Origin: Dryocola boscaweniae
GTDB lineage: Bacteria; Pseudomonadota; Gammaproteobacteria; Enterobacterales; Enterobacteriaceae
NCBI RefSeq assembly: GCF_025215095.1
Contig: NZ_JALHAP010000082.1
Location: 186,001-250,000, forward strand
Direction of reading: 5' to 3'
Length of the DNA: 64,000 bases
Shown in pieces: positions 1-8,260 of the stretch; position 1 is the first letter of the stretch, and each line of letters begins with the position of its first letter. The notes under the pieces are model-generated. The model had not been told where the DNA came from. It saw nothing but the letters and a program-made list of their open reading frames with translations, and did no database searches. The translations under genes were made by a program, and so were the position numbers.

Positions 1-1026
1 ATGGCAAAAAAAATCACTATTAATGACGTTGCCGACGCCGCAGGTGTCTCGGTGACGACGGTCTCGCTCGTGCTAAGCGGTAAAGGAAGAATTTCCGAGG
101 CCACTGGATTACGCGTTAATGAAGCCATCGAAAAGCTCGGCTTTGTGCGTAATCGCCAGGCGGCGTCGTTACGCGGCGGGCAAAGCGGCGTGATTGGTTT
201 GATTGTCCGTGACCTGTGCAACCCTTTTTATGCCGAGATGACCGCGGGGCTGACGGACGAACTGGAAAAGCAGGGCAAATTACTGTTCCTCACTCAAAGC
301 GGCGCAAAAGGTCAACATATGCAGCGCTGCTTTGAGACGCTCGTCGCCCAGGGCGTTGACGGCGTTATTATCGCAGGCGCGGCGGGACAGGGCGCGGAGC
401 TGCGAGAACTTGCAGAGCAAAAAAATCTGCCGCTGGTTTTTGCTTCCCGCGCCAGCTATCTGGACGAAGCGGATATTATTCGCCCGGATAATATGCAGGC
501 CGCGCAACTGGTAACCGAACACTTAATTAAGCGAGGACATCAGCGCATTGCCTGGATAGGCGGCCGTGGCTCGTCACTGACCCGCGCAGAGCGCCTCGGC
601 GGCTACTGCTCAACGCTGTTAAAGTTTGGTTTGCCCTTCCACAGCGAATGGATTATTGAATGCGAGTCCAGCCAGAAACAGGCGGCGGACGCTATCACAA
701 CCTTGTTGCACCATAATCCAACCATTACAGCCGTGCTCTGCCACAACAGCACCATTGCGATGGGTGCATGGTTCGGCCTGTTGCGTGCAGGAAGACAAAG
801 CGGAGAAGGCAGCCTGGACAGCTATTACGACCGCCACGTAGCCCTTGCCGCATTTGCGGAGGTGATGGATGACGAGCTGGACGATTTGCCACTGACCTGG
901 GTTTCCACTCCGGCAAGAGAAATAGGCCGCAGCGCAGGACAACGCATTCTTGCCCGGGCTAAAAACGGTGATGATGAAGCGCGAAATCAGATAATGCCTG
1001 CGCGGCTGGTGCTGCGAAGCAGTTGA
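1..1026 (+). CDS. malI: LacI-family maltose regulon regulator MalI
   Basis: This is a LacI/GalR-type repressor of 341 residues. The N-terminal helix-turn-helix (about residues 3-50, core DVADAAGVSVTTVSLVLSGKGRIS) is followed by a periplasmic-binding-protein-like effector domain. The sequence agrees closely with E. coli MalI (342 residues) as I remember it, including GGQSGVIGLIVRDL and RPDNMQAAQL. In E. coli, MalI represses malXY and itself. Here malX and malY would lie left of the window. The ATG is the first base of the window, so a slightly longer start cannot be excluded. The E. coli uid genes and hdhA that lie between malI and ydgA are absent: ydgA follows tail to tail after 39 bp. Confidence 0.93.
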   Translation: MAKKITINDVADAAGVSVTTVSLVLSGKGRISEATGLRVNEAIEKLGFVRNRQAASLRGGQSGVIGLIVRDLCNPFYAEMTAGLTDELEKQGKLLFLTQSGAKGQHMQRCFETLVAQGVDGVIIAGAAGQGAELRELAEQKNLPLVFASRASYLDEADIIRPDNMQAAQLVTEHLIKRGHQRIAWIGGRGSSLTRAERLGGYCSTLLKFGLPFHSEWIIECESSQKQAADAITTLLHHNPTITAVLCHNSTIAMGAWFGLLRAGRQSGEGSLDSYYDRHVALAAFAEVMDDELDDLPLTWVSTPAREIGRSAGQRILARAKNGDDEARNQIMPARLVLRSS

Positions 1027-1034
1027 GGACGTTA

Positions 1035-1059
1035 AGAAAAAGCCTCCCGAAGGAGGCTT
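1035..1059 (-). terminator. Rho-independent terminator of ydgA
   Basis: The stem AGCCTCC/GGAGGCT (1041-1047 with 1052-1058) has a CGAA loop. Read on the minus strand it is followed by CTTTTTC, so it ends ydgA. The plus side lacks a U tract, so it is a weak stop for malI. Confidence 0.8.
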
Positions 1060-1065
1060 GCAGAC

Positions 1066-2598
1066 TTATTGTTGCGGGGCTGCCGGAGCAGGCGCTTCAA
1101 GCTCTGGCGCCGGAGGCGGCACGTCAGTGCCCGGCAGGCCAAACATACCAATCAGATCGCTCAGGGACATTTTCTGGCCGTTAAGCGTGGCCTGGCCGCT
1201 TGCGTATTGCAGGCTGGAAACGATGTTGTTGTCCTCCATCGTCGTTACGCGGAACATCTGGCCCATTGCCGCGAGGCCTTTAATTTGCTGGCTTGCAAGT
1301 TTCGCGGCGTCTTCCTCTTTATAGCCTTCAAGCTGTGCAACCTGAGTCATTAACTCGGTAGCCATATCCATTGGGATCACAAGCTTGCTGTCGAGAGATT
1401 TCACCACGCGATCAAGTTGCTGTTCCGGAGTCGTTGCTTCACCCGTTGCTGCGGCCGGATCTTTTAAGAACAGAGAAAGGTTAAAGGTGCTCTCGCCTTT
1501 ATCATTTTTCCAGCTCAGCGGCGCAACGGTAACCACCGGGTTGCCTTTGAGCAGCAGCGGGAAGTTAGCCGCAAAGACTTCAATCAGCTTCTGCTGATAA
1601 ATTTCCGGATTTTCCGCCACGGCCGGGTCGGCCAGTAATTTCTGGGATTGGGCGTTATAAATTTTGCTGAACTCGTGCATGGCGGCACCGTCGATATTGC
1701 CGACTTTTAGCGTCAGCTTGCCGCTGCCCATATTTTTATTCTGCACTTTTAGCGCATCGATGGAGTAATCGATTTGCCCGGAAAGGTGCTTTTTATCTTC
1801 CTGCACGTCTGACTTAGCGTTGAGCGTAAGGCCTTCGAGCACCGCCATCTCTTTGCCTTCAACGGCGATCGCCAGTTTTTCGACCGAGGCTTTTTGCTCG
1901 CCCACGCGCTCGTCAAACTCGCTGCGCTGGGTGCTGCCGTCGGTTTTAACGCCGTTAAAGGTCATCTGCACGTGCTGGCCGTACTGGTTGACCGTATTAA
2001 CGAGGCCACTTTTAGCCTCGCCGGAGAGGGCGAGTTTATTGCCTTCGCCGTCTACGTCAGCGGTGAACTGACCGCCGCTGAAGGCAACTTTCTCTTCGCC
2101 GTTTTCATAGTTGAGCGGCAGAAGCTCGATATCAGTGGACGTTGCGCCGCTATAACCCACGCGGGTTTGCGCATCAATGAAGGACTGGCCTTTGGTGATG
2201 TCAAACAGTGGCTTAGTGGTTGGGTTGTTAACCAGCACGGTACGGATAGAAGCCATGCTCGGAATTAAATTGAATTTTTTCAGTTGGGCAAACGGGAAAG
2301 GACCATGATCGATGGTTTCTGCGAACACGACGCTTTGGTCCGGTTTCAGAAACGCGCTTTGGGCGCCCGCTGTCGGTTTAATGACTACCTGCATGCTGCT
2401 GTGGAACAGGCCACGGTGATAATCCTGATAGCTCAGCGTCAGGCCGGCTTCCGGTGAGGCTTTGTTTAATTCGGTGTTTGCATTGCCGATCATCTCAGCC
2501 ATACGTTCTTCAAGCTGTTTACCTGTGTACCAGGCAGCACCCGTCCACACCACGCCCAGCGCAACAATCACACCTACCGCAACCAGAGATTTTTTCAT
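1066..2598 (-). CDS. ydgA: DUF945 family protein YdgA
   Basis: This 510-residue protein starts MKKSLVAVGVIVALGVVWTG, a hydrophobic N-terminal segment that acts as a signal anchor or signal peptide. The rest is a long soluble domain of the DUF945/YdgA family that would face the periplasm. The E. coli protein is 502 residues and aligns throughout (GYSGATSTDIELLPLNYENG, GSGKLTLKVG, PLSWKNDKGES). Its molecular function is not established; large-scale work in E. coli placed it at the inner membrane. The tail is rich in proline and alanine (DVPPPAPELEAPAPAAPQQ). It lies downstream of manA on the same strand but is separated from it by a terminator, so it has its own promoter. Confidence 0.93.
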   Translation of the reverse strand: MKKSLVAVGVIVALGVVWTGAAWYTGKQLEERMAEMIGNANTELNKASPEAGLTLSYQDYHRGLFHSSMQVVIKPTAGAQSAFLKPDQSVVFAETIDHGPFPFAQLKKFNLIPSMASIRTVLVNNPTTKPLFDITKGQSFIDAQTRVGYSGATSTDIELLPLNYENGEEKVAFSGGQFTADVDGEGNKLALSGEAKSGLVNTVNQYGQHVQMTFNGVKTDGSTQRSEFDERVGEQKASVEKLAIAVEGKEMAVLEGLTLNAKSDVQEDKKHLSGQIDYSIDALKVQNKNMGSGKLTLKVGNIDGAAMHEFSKIYNAQSQKLLADPAVAENPEIYQQKLIEVFAANFPLLLKGNPVVTVAPLSWKNDKGESTFNLSLFLKDPAAATGEATTPEQQLDRVVKSLDSKLVIPMDMATELMTQVAQLEGYKEEDAAKLASQQIKGLAAMGQMFRVTTMEDNNIVSSLQYASGQATLNGQKMSLSDLIGMFGLPGTDVPPPAPELEAPAPAAPQQ

Positions 2599-2647
2599 CT
2601 TGTCCTGTCCATTTTGAAGCGGCGGTCAGACATCCCCTGACCGTCGA

Positions 2648-2675
2648 ATGAAAAACGCCCGCAGGCGTTTTAAAA
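2648..2675 (-). terminator. Rho-independent terminator of manA
   Basis: AAAACGCC (2652-2659) pairs with GGCGTTTT (2664-2671) around the loop CGCA. The minus-strand arm ends in a T run, which fits termination of manA 55 bp past its stop codon. Confidence 0.8.
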
Positions 2676-2728
2676 CATCGCTCTAAGCTTAGCAATCCAG
2701 ACGTAAAAGATCAGTAAGTTACTTAAAA

Positions 2729-3901
2729 TCAGAGTTTGTTATACACACGGGCGATACGGCCTACGCCGCTTACCGAAACCGGTGACTCGTTTGCTGCGAT
2801 AAACGCGGATTCGCCGGGTTTGAGAACAAGCTGCTGCTCGTTTTTGCTGAGCACGGTTTCACCCTCCACGCAGAACACGATGGCTGCGCTATCCTGCGCC
2901 AGAGCGGCTGGCGTCGCGTTCAAATCGTGCAAGGAGAAGGCGAAATCTTGCACCGGAATAGGGAAGTCGAGCTCGCTGCCGTTTTGCTGCGGCTGGGTCA
3001 GCAGTTCACCCGCAGGTTTCGGCTCAAACTTCACGTTGGCGACCAGTTCAGGGATGTCGATATATTTCGGCGTCAGGCCTGCGCGCAGCACGTTGTCTGA
3101 GTTAGCCATAACTTCCAGCGCCACGCCTTTAAGGTAAGCATGCGGAGTCTCAGCGAACAGGAACATGGCTTCGCCCGGTTCGAGTTTCACCACGTTCAGC
3201 AGCAGAGGAGAGAACAGGCCGCTGTCGTCCGGATAGAATTCAGAAATTACGCGAATGGTTTCCCATGGCTCGCCTTGCTGGCTGTTCAGCGCGGCTTTCA
3301 GTACGGCCAGCGCACGGGATTTTTCTTCGCCCTGCATGTTGAGCAGGCTGGCAAAAAGTTGGGCTAAACGTTCAGCGCCCGGTTCCTGCAGGAAATGCGC
3401 AATGGCGGTGTGTGCGCCAGAAACCGGCTGCAGCAGGGAAACAATATCCGAAAACTCGCGGAAGGCGTTCATGGCAAGGAACGGGGTCAGCGCGAAAACC
3501 AGCTCAGGCTTGTGGTTAGGATCTTTGTAATTACGCTCGGCCGCGTCAAGCGGGATGCCATCGGCGTTTTCTTTGGCAAAGCCAATTTCCGAAGCTTTTT
3601 TATTTGGATGCACCTGAATGGAAAGAGGCTGTTCGGCACAGAGCACTTTAAAGAGGAACGGCAGCTCACCAAATCGCTGCGCAACGGCCTTGCCAAGAGT
3701 TGCGGTCTGGTTGGCATCAATCACTTCTCGCAGAGCGCGAGGCTTGCCGTTCTCCAGCACTTTTGAGCTGCTTTTAGGGTGCGCGCCCATCCACAGTTCC
3801 GCCATCGGCAGGTTTTCCGGATTCTGCACGCCATAAAGATCCGTTAAGGCAGTTTTACTTCCCCATGCATAGTTTTGCACCGAGTTGATTAATTTTTGCA
3901 T
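2729..3901 (-). CDS. manA: Mannose-6-phosphate isomerase ManA
   Basis: ManA interconverts mannose-6-phosphate and fructose-6-phosphate in the cytosol. It is a zinc enzyme of the type I cupin family. The 390-residue protein matches E. coli ManA along its length. QVHPNK and KPELVFAL carry the expected metal-site region (Gln-x-His and Glu), and FAETPHAYLKG supplies the second histidine region. The ATG at 3901 is chosen because E. coli ManA begins MQKLINSVQNYAWGS at that point; an in-frame TTG two codons upstream is less likely. It is divergent from fumA, with 205 bp shared between the two starts. Confidence 0.96.
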   Translation of the reverse strand: MQKLINSVQNYAWGSKTALTDLYGVQNPENLPMAELWMGAHPKSSSKVLENGKPRALREVIDANQTATLGKAVAQRFGELPFLFKVLCAEQPLSIQVHPNKKASEIGFAKENADGIPLDAAERNYKDPNHKPELVFALTPFLAMNAFREFSDIVSLLQPVSGAHTAIAHFLQEPGAERLAQLFASLLNMQGEEKSRALAVLKAALNSQQGEPWETIRVISEFYPDDSGLFSPLLLNVVKLEPGEAMFLFAETPHAYLKGVALEVMANSDNVLRAGLTPKYIDIPELVANVKFEPKPAGELLTQPQQNGSELDFPIPVQDFAFSLHDLNATPAALAQDSAAIVFCVEGETVLSKNEQQLVLKPGESAFIAANESPVSVSGVGRIARVYNKL

Positions 3902-4106
3902 TATCAAGCCCTGTTGTAATGTAGATAAAGTGCCGACTATTAAAGCAATTATCCGTCGGGAAGTAACCAGGGGAACAAAAAGTCGTATTAGTCTCAGTTT
4001 TTGTTAAAAAATTGTGTAGCATGTCGTGATTCGATTTTTAACAAGGCGCAAGATGGCGCCCGAAGCCAGAATAATTAACGTAGCTGATGCCGTAAGTGAG
4101 AGAACA
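3902..4106. promoter_or_regulatory. manA/fumA divergent promoter region
   Basis: This 205-bp AT-rich intergenic region separates two head-to-head genes. The segment around 3998-4017 (TTTGTTAAAAAATTGTGTAG) loosely resembles an ArcA half-site next to a promoter. In E. coli, fumA is repressed by ArcA and activated by CRP. The call is weak and rests on position and partial motif similarity. Confidence 0.35.
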
Positions 4107-5753
4107 ATGTCGAATAAAGCCTTTCATTATCAAGAGCCGTTCCCGTTAAAAAAAGATGAAACTGAATACTATCTGCTAAGCAAAGATTACGTTTCCGTCT
4201 CCGAGTTCGAAGGGCAGGAAGTCCTGAAAGTCGACCCTAAAGCCCTGACGCTTCTCGCCCAACACGCCTTCCACGATGCCTCTTTTATGCTGCGCCCGGC
4301 CCATCAGCAGCAGGTTGCCGATATTCTTAGCGATCCTGAAGCCAGCGAAAACGACAGGTATGTTGCGCTGCAATTCCTGCGCAACTCAGAGATAGCCGCC
4401 AAAGGCATTCTGCCGACCTGCCAGGATACCGGCACTGCGATAATCGTCGGTAAGAAAGGTCAGCGCGTGTGGACCGGCGGCGGCGATGAAGCTGCCCTGT
4501 CGCAGGGCGTGTACAACACCTATATTGAAGATAACCTGCGCTATTCCCAGAACGCCGCGCTGGATATGTATAAAGAAGTCAACACCGGCACAAACCTGCC
4601 TGCGCAAATCGATCTCTACAGCGTGGATGGAGCCGAATACAAATTCCTCTGCATCGCTAAAGGCGGCGGTTCAGCGAATAAAACCTATCTTTACCAGGAA
4701 ACTAAAGCGCTGCTTAGCCCCGGCAAGCTAAAAGATTATCTGGTAGAAAAAATGCGCAGCCTTGGCACCGCGGCTTGCCCACCGTATCACGTGGCTTTTG
4801 TCATTGGCGGCACCTCTGCGGAATCCACGCTTAAGACGGTAAAACTCGCCTCCACCAAATATTACGATGGTCTGCCGACGGAAGGTAACGAACACGGTCA
4901 GGCGTTCCGCGATATTCAACTGGAAGAAGAGCTGCTTAAAGAAGCGCAGAATCTCGGCCTTGGCGCGCAGTTTGGCGGTAAATACTTTGCTCATGACATA
5001 CGCGTTGTGCGTCTGCCGCGCCACGGCGCATCATGTCCGGTCGGTATGGGCGTATCCTGCTCAGCGGACAGAAACATCAAAGCGAAGATCAACCGCGACG
5101 GCATCTGGCTGGAGAAGCTGGAGCACAATCCAGGTAAATTTATCCCGCAGGCGTTGCGCCAGGCGGGCGAGGGCGAGGCGGTCAAAGTCGATCTTAACCG
5201 TCCGATGAGCGAAATCCTCAAACAGCTTTCTCAGTATCCGGTTTCTACGCGTCTTTCCCTGAGCGGGACTATTATTGTGGCACGCGATATCGCTCACGCT
5301 AAGCTCAAGGAACGAATCGACAGCGGCGAAGGTTTGCCGCAGTACGTGAAAGACCACCCGATTTATTATGCGGGCCCGGCCAAAACGCCGGACGGTTATG
5401 CTTCCGGTTCGCTTGGGCCAACCACGGCAGGGCGCATGGATTCCTATGTGGATCTGCTGCAGGCCAACGGCGGCAGCATGGTGATGCTGGCTAAAGGCAA
5501 CCGCAGCAAGCAGGTGACCGATGCCTGCCATAAACACGGCGGTTTCTATCTGGGCAGCATCGGCGGTCCGGCGGCGGTACTGGCGCAGCAAAGTATTAAG
5601 AGCCTGACCTGCGTGGAATATCCAGAGTTGGGTATGGAAGCAATCTGGAAAATCGAAGTAGAAGATTTCCCGGCTTTCATTCTGGTCGATGACAAGGGCA
5701 ACGACTTCTTCCAGAAAATTCACGCCTCACAATGTAATCGATGCGTGAAATAG
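4107..5753 (+). CDS. fumA: Class I fumarate hydratase FumA
   Basis: FumA is the oxygen-sensitive [4Fe-4S] fumarase of the aerobic and microaerobic TCA cycle, converting fumarate to malate. The 548-residue product equals the E. coli FumA length. The cluster cysteines lie in LPTCQDTGTA, in the conserved iron-sulfur hydratase segment around CIAKGGGSANKT, and in HGASCPVGMG. The start at 4107 (MSNKAFHYQEPFPLKKDETE) matches E. coli FumA; an upstream in-frame start at 4026 would add 27 residues with no family support. It is followed by a strong terminator and then fumC, giving the paired class I and class II fumarases seen in E. coli. Confidence 0.96.
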   Translation: MSNKAFHYQEPFPLKKDETEYYLLSKDYVSVSEFEGQEVLKVDPKALTLLAQHAFHDASFMLRPAHQQQVADILSDPEASENDRYVALQFLRNSEIAAKGILPTCQDTGTAIIVGKKGQRVWTGGGDEAALSQGVYNTYIEDNLRYSQNAALDMYKEVNTGTNLPAQIDLYSVDGAEYKFLCIAKGGGSANKTYLYQETKALLSPGKLKDYLVEKMRSLGTAACPPYHVAFVIGGTSAESTLKTVKLASTKYYDGLPTEGNEHGQAFRDIQLEEELLKEAQNLGLGAQFGGKYFAHDIRVVRLPRHGASCPVGMGVSCSADRNIKAKINRDGIWLEKLEHNPGKFIPQALRQAGEGEAVKVDLNRPMSEILKQLSQYPVSTRLSLSGTIIVARDIAHAKLKERIDSGEGLPQYVKDHPIYYAGPAKTPDGYASGSLGPTTAGRMDSYVDLLQANGGSMVMLAKGNRSKQVTDACHKHGGFYLGSIGGPAAVLAQQSIKSLTCVEYPELGMEAIWKIEVEDFPAFILVDDKGNDFFQKIHASQCNRCVK

Positions 5754-5758
5754 AAATC

Positions 5759-5787
5759 AAACCGCCCGCATGGGCGGTTTTTTTTAA
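5759..5787 (+). terminator. Rho-independent terminator of fumA
   Basis: ACCGCCC (5761-5767) pairs with GGGCGGT (5772-5778), followed by a run of T residues. Confidence 0.9.
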
Positions 5788-5805
5788 GCTCAAAAGGAGA
5801 GAGAA

Positions 5806-7203
5806 ATGGCATCCAGTCGTATCGAAAAAGATTCTATGGGCCCCAAAGATGTTCCGGCAGACAGGCTCTGGGGCGCGCAAACGCAGCGTTCGCTTGAGCA
5901 TTTCCGCATCTCTACGGAAAAAATGCCCGTAGCGCTGATTCAGGCTCTGGCATTGACCAAGCGTGCTGCGGCGAAGGTGAACATGGATCTCGGCTTGCTC
6001 CCGGCAGAGCGCGGTAAAGCGATACTGGCCGCTGCGGATGAGGTGCTGGAAGGCAAACATCCTGATGAGTTCCCGCTTGCTATCTGGCAGACCGGCTCTG
6101 GTACGCAAAGCAATATGAACATGAACGAAGTGCTGGCGAATCGCGCGAGCGAACTGCTCGGCGGCGTGCGCGGCATGGAGCGCCTGGTCCATCCTAACGA
6201 TGATGTGAACAAGAGCCAAAGCTCTAACGACGTATTCCCGACGGCGATGCATGTCGCCGCAGTCATTGCGGTACGCGAACAGCTTATTCCGCAGCTAAAC
6301 GTGCTGAAAGCTACGCTGCAAACTAAAGCGGAAGCCTTCCGCGATATTGTAAAAATCGGGCGCACGCACCTTCAGGACGCCACGCCTTTGACGCTCGGCC
6401 AGGAGATCTCCGGCTGGGTAGCCATGCTCGAACACAATCTCAAGCATATTGAACAAAGCCTGCCGCACGTGGCGGAGCTTGCGCTGGGCGGCACGGCCGT
6501 AGGCACGGGATTAAATACGCATCCTGAATACGCCGTGCGTGTGGCGAAAGAGCTGGCAGACATCACCAGCCAGCCTTTTGTCACCGCCCCTAATAAATTT
6601 GAGGCGCTGGCAACCTGCGATGCGCTGGTTCACGCTCACGGAGCGCTAAAAGGCCTGGCCGCATCGCTGATGAAAATTGCCAACGACGTGCGCTGGCTGT
6701 CTTCCGGCCCGCGCTGCGGCATTGGCGAAATCGCTATTCCGGAAAACGAACCGGGCAGCTCCATTATGCCGGGGAAAGTGAATCCGACGCAGTGCGAAGC
6801 CATGACCATGCTGTGCTGCCAGGTTATGGGAAATGATGTGGCGGTGAACATTGGCGGCGCATCCGGCAACTTCGAACTGAACGTTTATCGCCCGATGGTT
6901 ATTCACAACGTCCTGCAATCGATTCGCCTGCTGGCCGACGGCATGGAAAGCTTCAACGAGCACTGCGCCATCGGTATTGAGCCAAACCGCGACCGTATCA
7001 GCCAGTTGCTGAACGAGTCGCTGATGCTGGTGACGGCGCTGAATACCCATATCGGCTACGACAAAGCGGCGGAGATTGCCAAAAAAGCGCATAAAGAGGG
7101 GCTCACCCTGAAAGCTTCTGCGCTGAAGCTGGGCTACCTGACCGAAGACCAATTTGACGCATGGGTTCGGCCAGAAGAGATGGTCGGCAGCATGAAGTCT
7201 TAA
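5806..7203 (+). CDS. fumC: Class II fumarate hydratase FumC
   Basis: FumC is the iron-independent, oxidant-stable fumarase, a homotetramer of the aspartase/fumarase superfamily. The protein has 465 residues (E. coli 467). It carries the signature GSSIMPGKVNPTQ, which holds the mobile catalytic serine, together with TGSGTQSNMNMNEV and GRTHLQDATPLTLGQE. A strong AAGGAGAG ribosome site precedes the ATG. In E. coli, fumC is induced by SoxS and keeps the TCA cycle running when FumA is damaged. The fumA terminator upstream implies its own promoter, at least in part. Confidence 0.97.
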   Translation: MASSRIEKDSMGPKDVPADRLWGAQTQRSLEHFRISTEKMPVALIQALALTKRAAAKVNMDLGLLPAERGKAILAAADEVLEGKHPDEFPLAIWQTGSGTQSNMNMNEVLANRASELLGGVRGMERLVHPNDDVNKSQSSNDVFPTAMHVAAVIAVREQLIPQLNVLKATLQTKAEAFRDIVKIGRTHLQDATPLTLGQEISGWVAMLEHNLKHIEQSLPHVAELALGGTAVGTGLNTHPEYAVRVAKELADITSQPFVTAPNKFEALATCDALVHAHGALKGLAASLMKIANDVRWLSSGPRCGIGEIAIPENEPGSSIMPGKVNPTQCEAMTMLCCQVMGNDVAVNIGGASGNFELNVYRPMVIHNVLQSIRLLADGMESFNEHCAIGIEPNRDRISQLLNESLMLVTALNTHIGYDKAAEIAKKAHKEGLTLKASALKLGYLTEDQFDAWVRPEEMVGSMKS

Positions 7204-7208
7204 TCTTT

Positions 7209-7233
7209 GAGCGCCTCCCCGGAGGCGCTTTTC
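7209..7233. terminator. Bidirectional terminator between fumC and tus
   Basis: GCGCCTCC (7211-7218) pairs with GGAGGCGC (7221-7228) and a TTTT run follows. The hairpin abuts the tus stop codon at 7232-7234, so it probably serves both convergent genes. Confidence 0.8.
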
Positions 7234-8161
7234 ATTGCTCGCAATAAAGATGTAAACGAGGGATCAATAACCGTAACGCCTGCGCTTCTGGTTTATAACG
7301 ATGGCGAATATTATCCGCGTCGTAATTGAGCAGTTCGCCGATTTCCGGCGGCGCCTCGCCGTTATCCTGCCGGCAAAGAACAACCAGCGGCGAAGGGCAG
7401 GCGAGCTGAACCTGTTTTTGCTGTTCCTGATACCACACTCGCGCAACCGGCTGCACTTTCACAGGCCGCTTAATTTTAAGCTTCGTGCTGGCGGGCAGCA
7501 TGGCAACGTTGTTCAGCTCTCGCTCGATTTGCTCCGCCCATTGTTCCCGCGTGTAGGGCGGCACGGCACGATTTGCCTTCAGGCTTTTCTCAAGCATCAT
7601 TATGACTTCCTGGCGAGTCAGATTTTTGATTATCTGCTTATTCGCCCAGCCAAACCGCAGCGTGGTGGGATTATCGATAAGAGAAATTGTGCGGTAAGCG
7701 TTGAGCGTAATCAGACCGGGAATATGACGGTGCACCCACTCAAAGCGCTGCACGCTCGGCAGGGCTGAATCAACGCTGATAATCTTCTCCAGCGCGAGCT
7801 TGCGTTGGTTAACGCTTGTTATTAATTCCTCTGTCTGCCGGTATTCTTCCTCGTTGACTGCATAACAAACCGCGCCGGGAAGGCGCACTGCGGCCTTACT
7901 GCTGATTTTTTCCGACTGCTGCTGGATGAAGAGCCGGGTGAAGTGTGTCATCGTCGTCTCGTGTGCTTGCTGACCAATCTTTTGCGTCACCTCAATTTGC
8001 CTTAGCGGCTCGTGCTCCTTGCCTTTCTCTATTGCCGGCAGAGGAAACACGCGCCCAGCCAGCAGACGATAGCTATTGAGCTGTTCGCGTAGCTGGTACA
8101 AATCGCGCTCCAGATCGCGAAACGTTGTCGTCAGCCGTTCAATCAGATCGTAATCAGTCAT
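7232..8161 (-). CDS. tus: DNA replication terminus site-binding protein Tus
   Basis: Tus binds Ter sites and stops replication forks arriving from the blocking side. The protein is 309 residues, the usual length. Phe140 and His144 (in RFEWVHRHIPGLITL) sit at the same positions as in E. coli Tus; His144 belongs to the pocket that holds the flipped cytosine in the locked complex. The C-terminal core motifs SLIDNPTTLRFGWANKQIIK and KLKIKRPVKVQPVARVWY are also kept. A Ter site begins 9 bp before the start codon, as in E. coli, where TerB autoregulates tus. Confidence 0.96.
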   Translation of the reverse strand: MTDYDLIERLTTTFRDLERDLYQLREQLNSYRLLAGRVFPLPAIEKGKEHEPLRQIEVTQKIGQQAHETTMTHFTRLFIQQQSEKISSKAAVRLPGAVCYAVNEEEYRQTEELITSVNQRKLALEKIISVDSALPSVQRFEWVHRHIPGLITLNAYRTISLIDNPTTLRFGWANKQIIKNLTRQEVIMMLEKSLKANRAVPPYTREQWAEQIERELNNVAMLPASTKLKIKRPVKVQPVARVWYQEQQKQVQLACPSPLVVLCRQDNGEAPPEIGELLNYDADNIRHRYKPEAQALRLLIPRLHLYCEQ

Positions 8162-8170
8162 TTCGCACCC

Positions 8171-8193
8171 ACTTTAGTTACAACATACTAATG
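8171..8193 (-). other. Tus-binding Ter site (TerB-like)
   Basis: The minus strand reads AGTATGTTGTAACTAAA within 8172-8189, the Ter core. The base pair corresponding to G6 of TerB (plus-strand C at 8188) is present, as the Tus-Ter lock needs. By analogy with E. coli TerB, the blocking face points to higher coordinates, so forks moving leftward through the window would be stopped. The site overlaps the tus promoter and leader. Confidence 0.9.
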
Positions 8194-8260
8194 ATTTATA
8201 ACATAGCAAAGCCTGCCTGACCATCAGCGTTGCCATCAGTCACGCAGGAGAAAAAAGGCG

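Noticed and set aside
4026..4106. 27-residue N-terminal extension of FumA
   Set aside because: Not found in the family; the start at 4107 matches E. coli FumA exactly in position and sequence.
5061..5723. Long antisense frame inside fumA (220 codons)
   Set aside because: Shadow of fumA codon usage; no ribosome site and no protein family.
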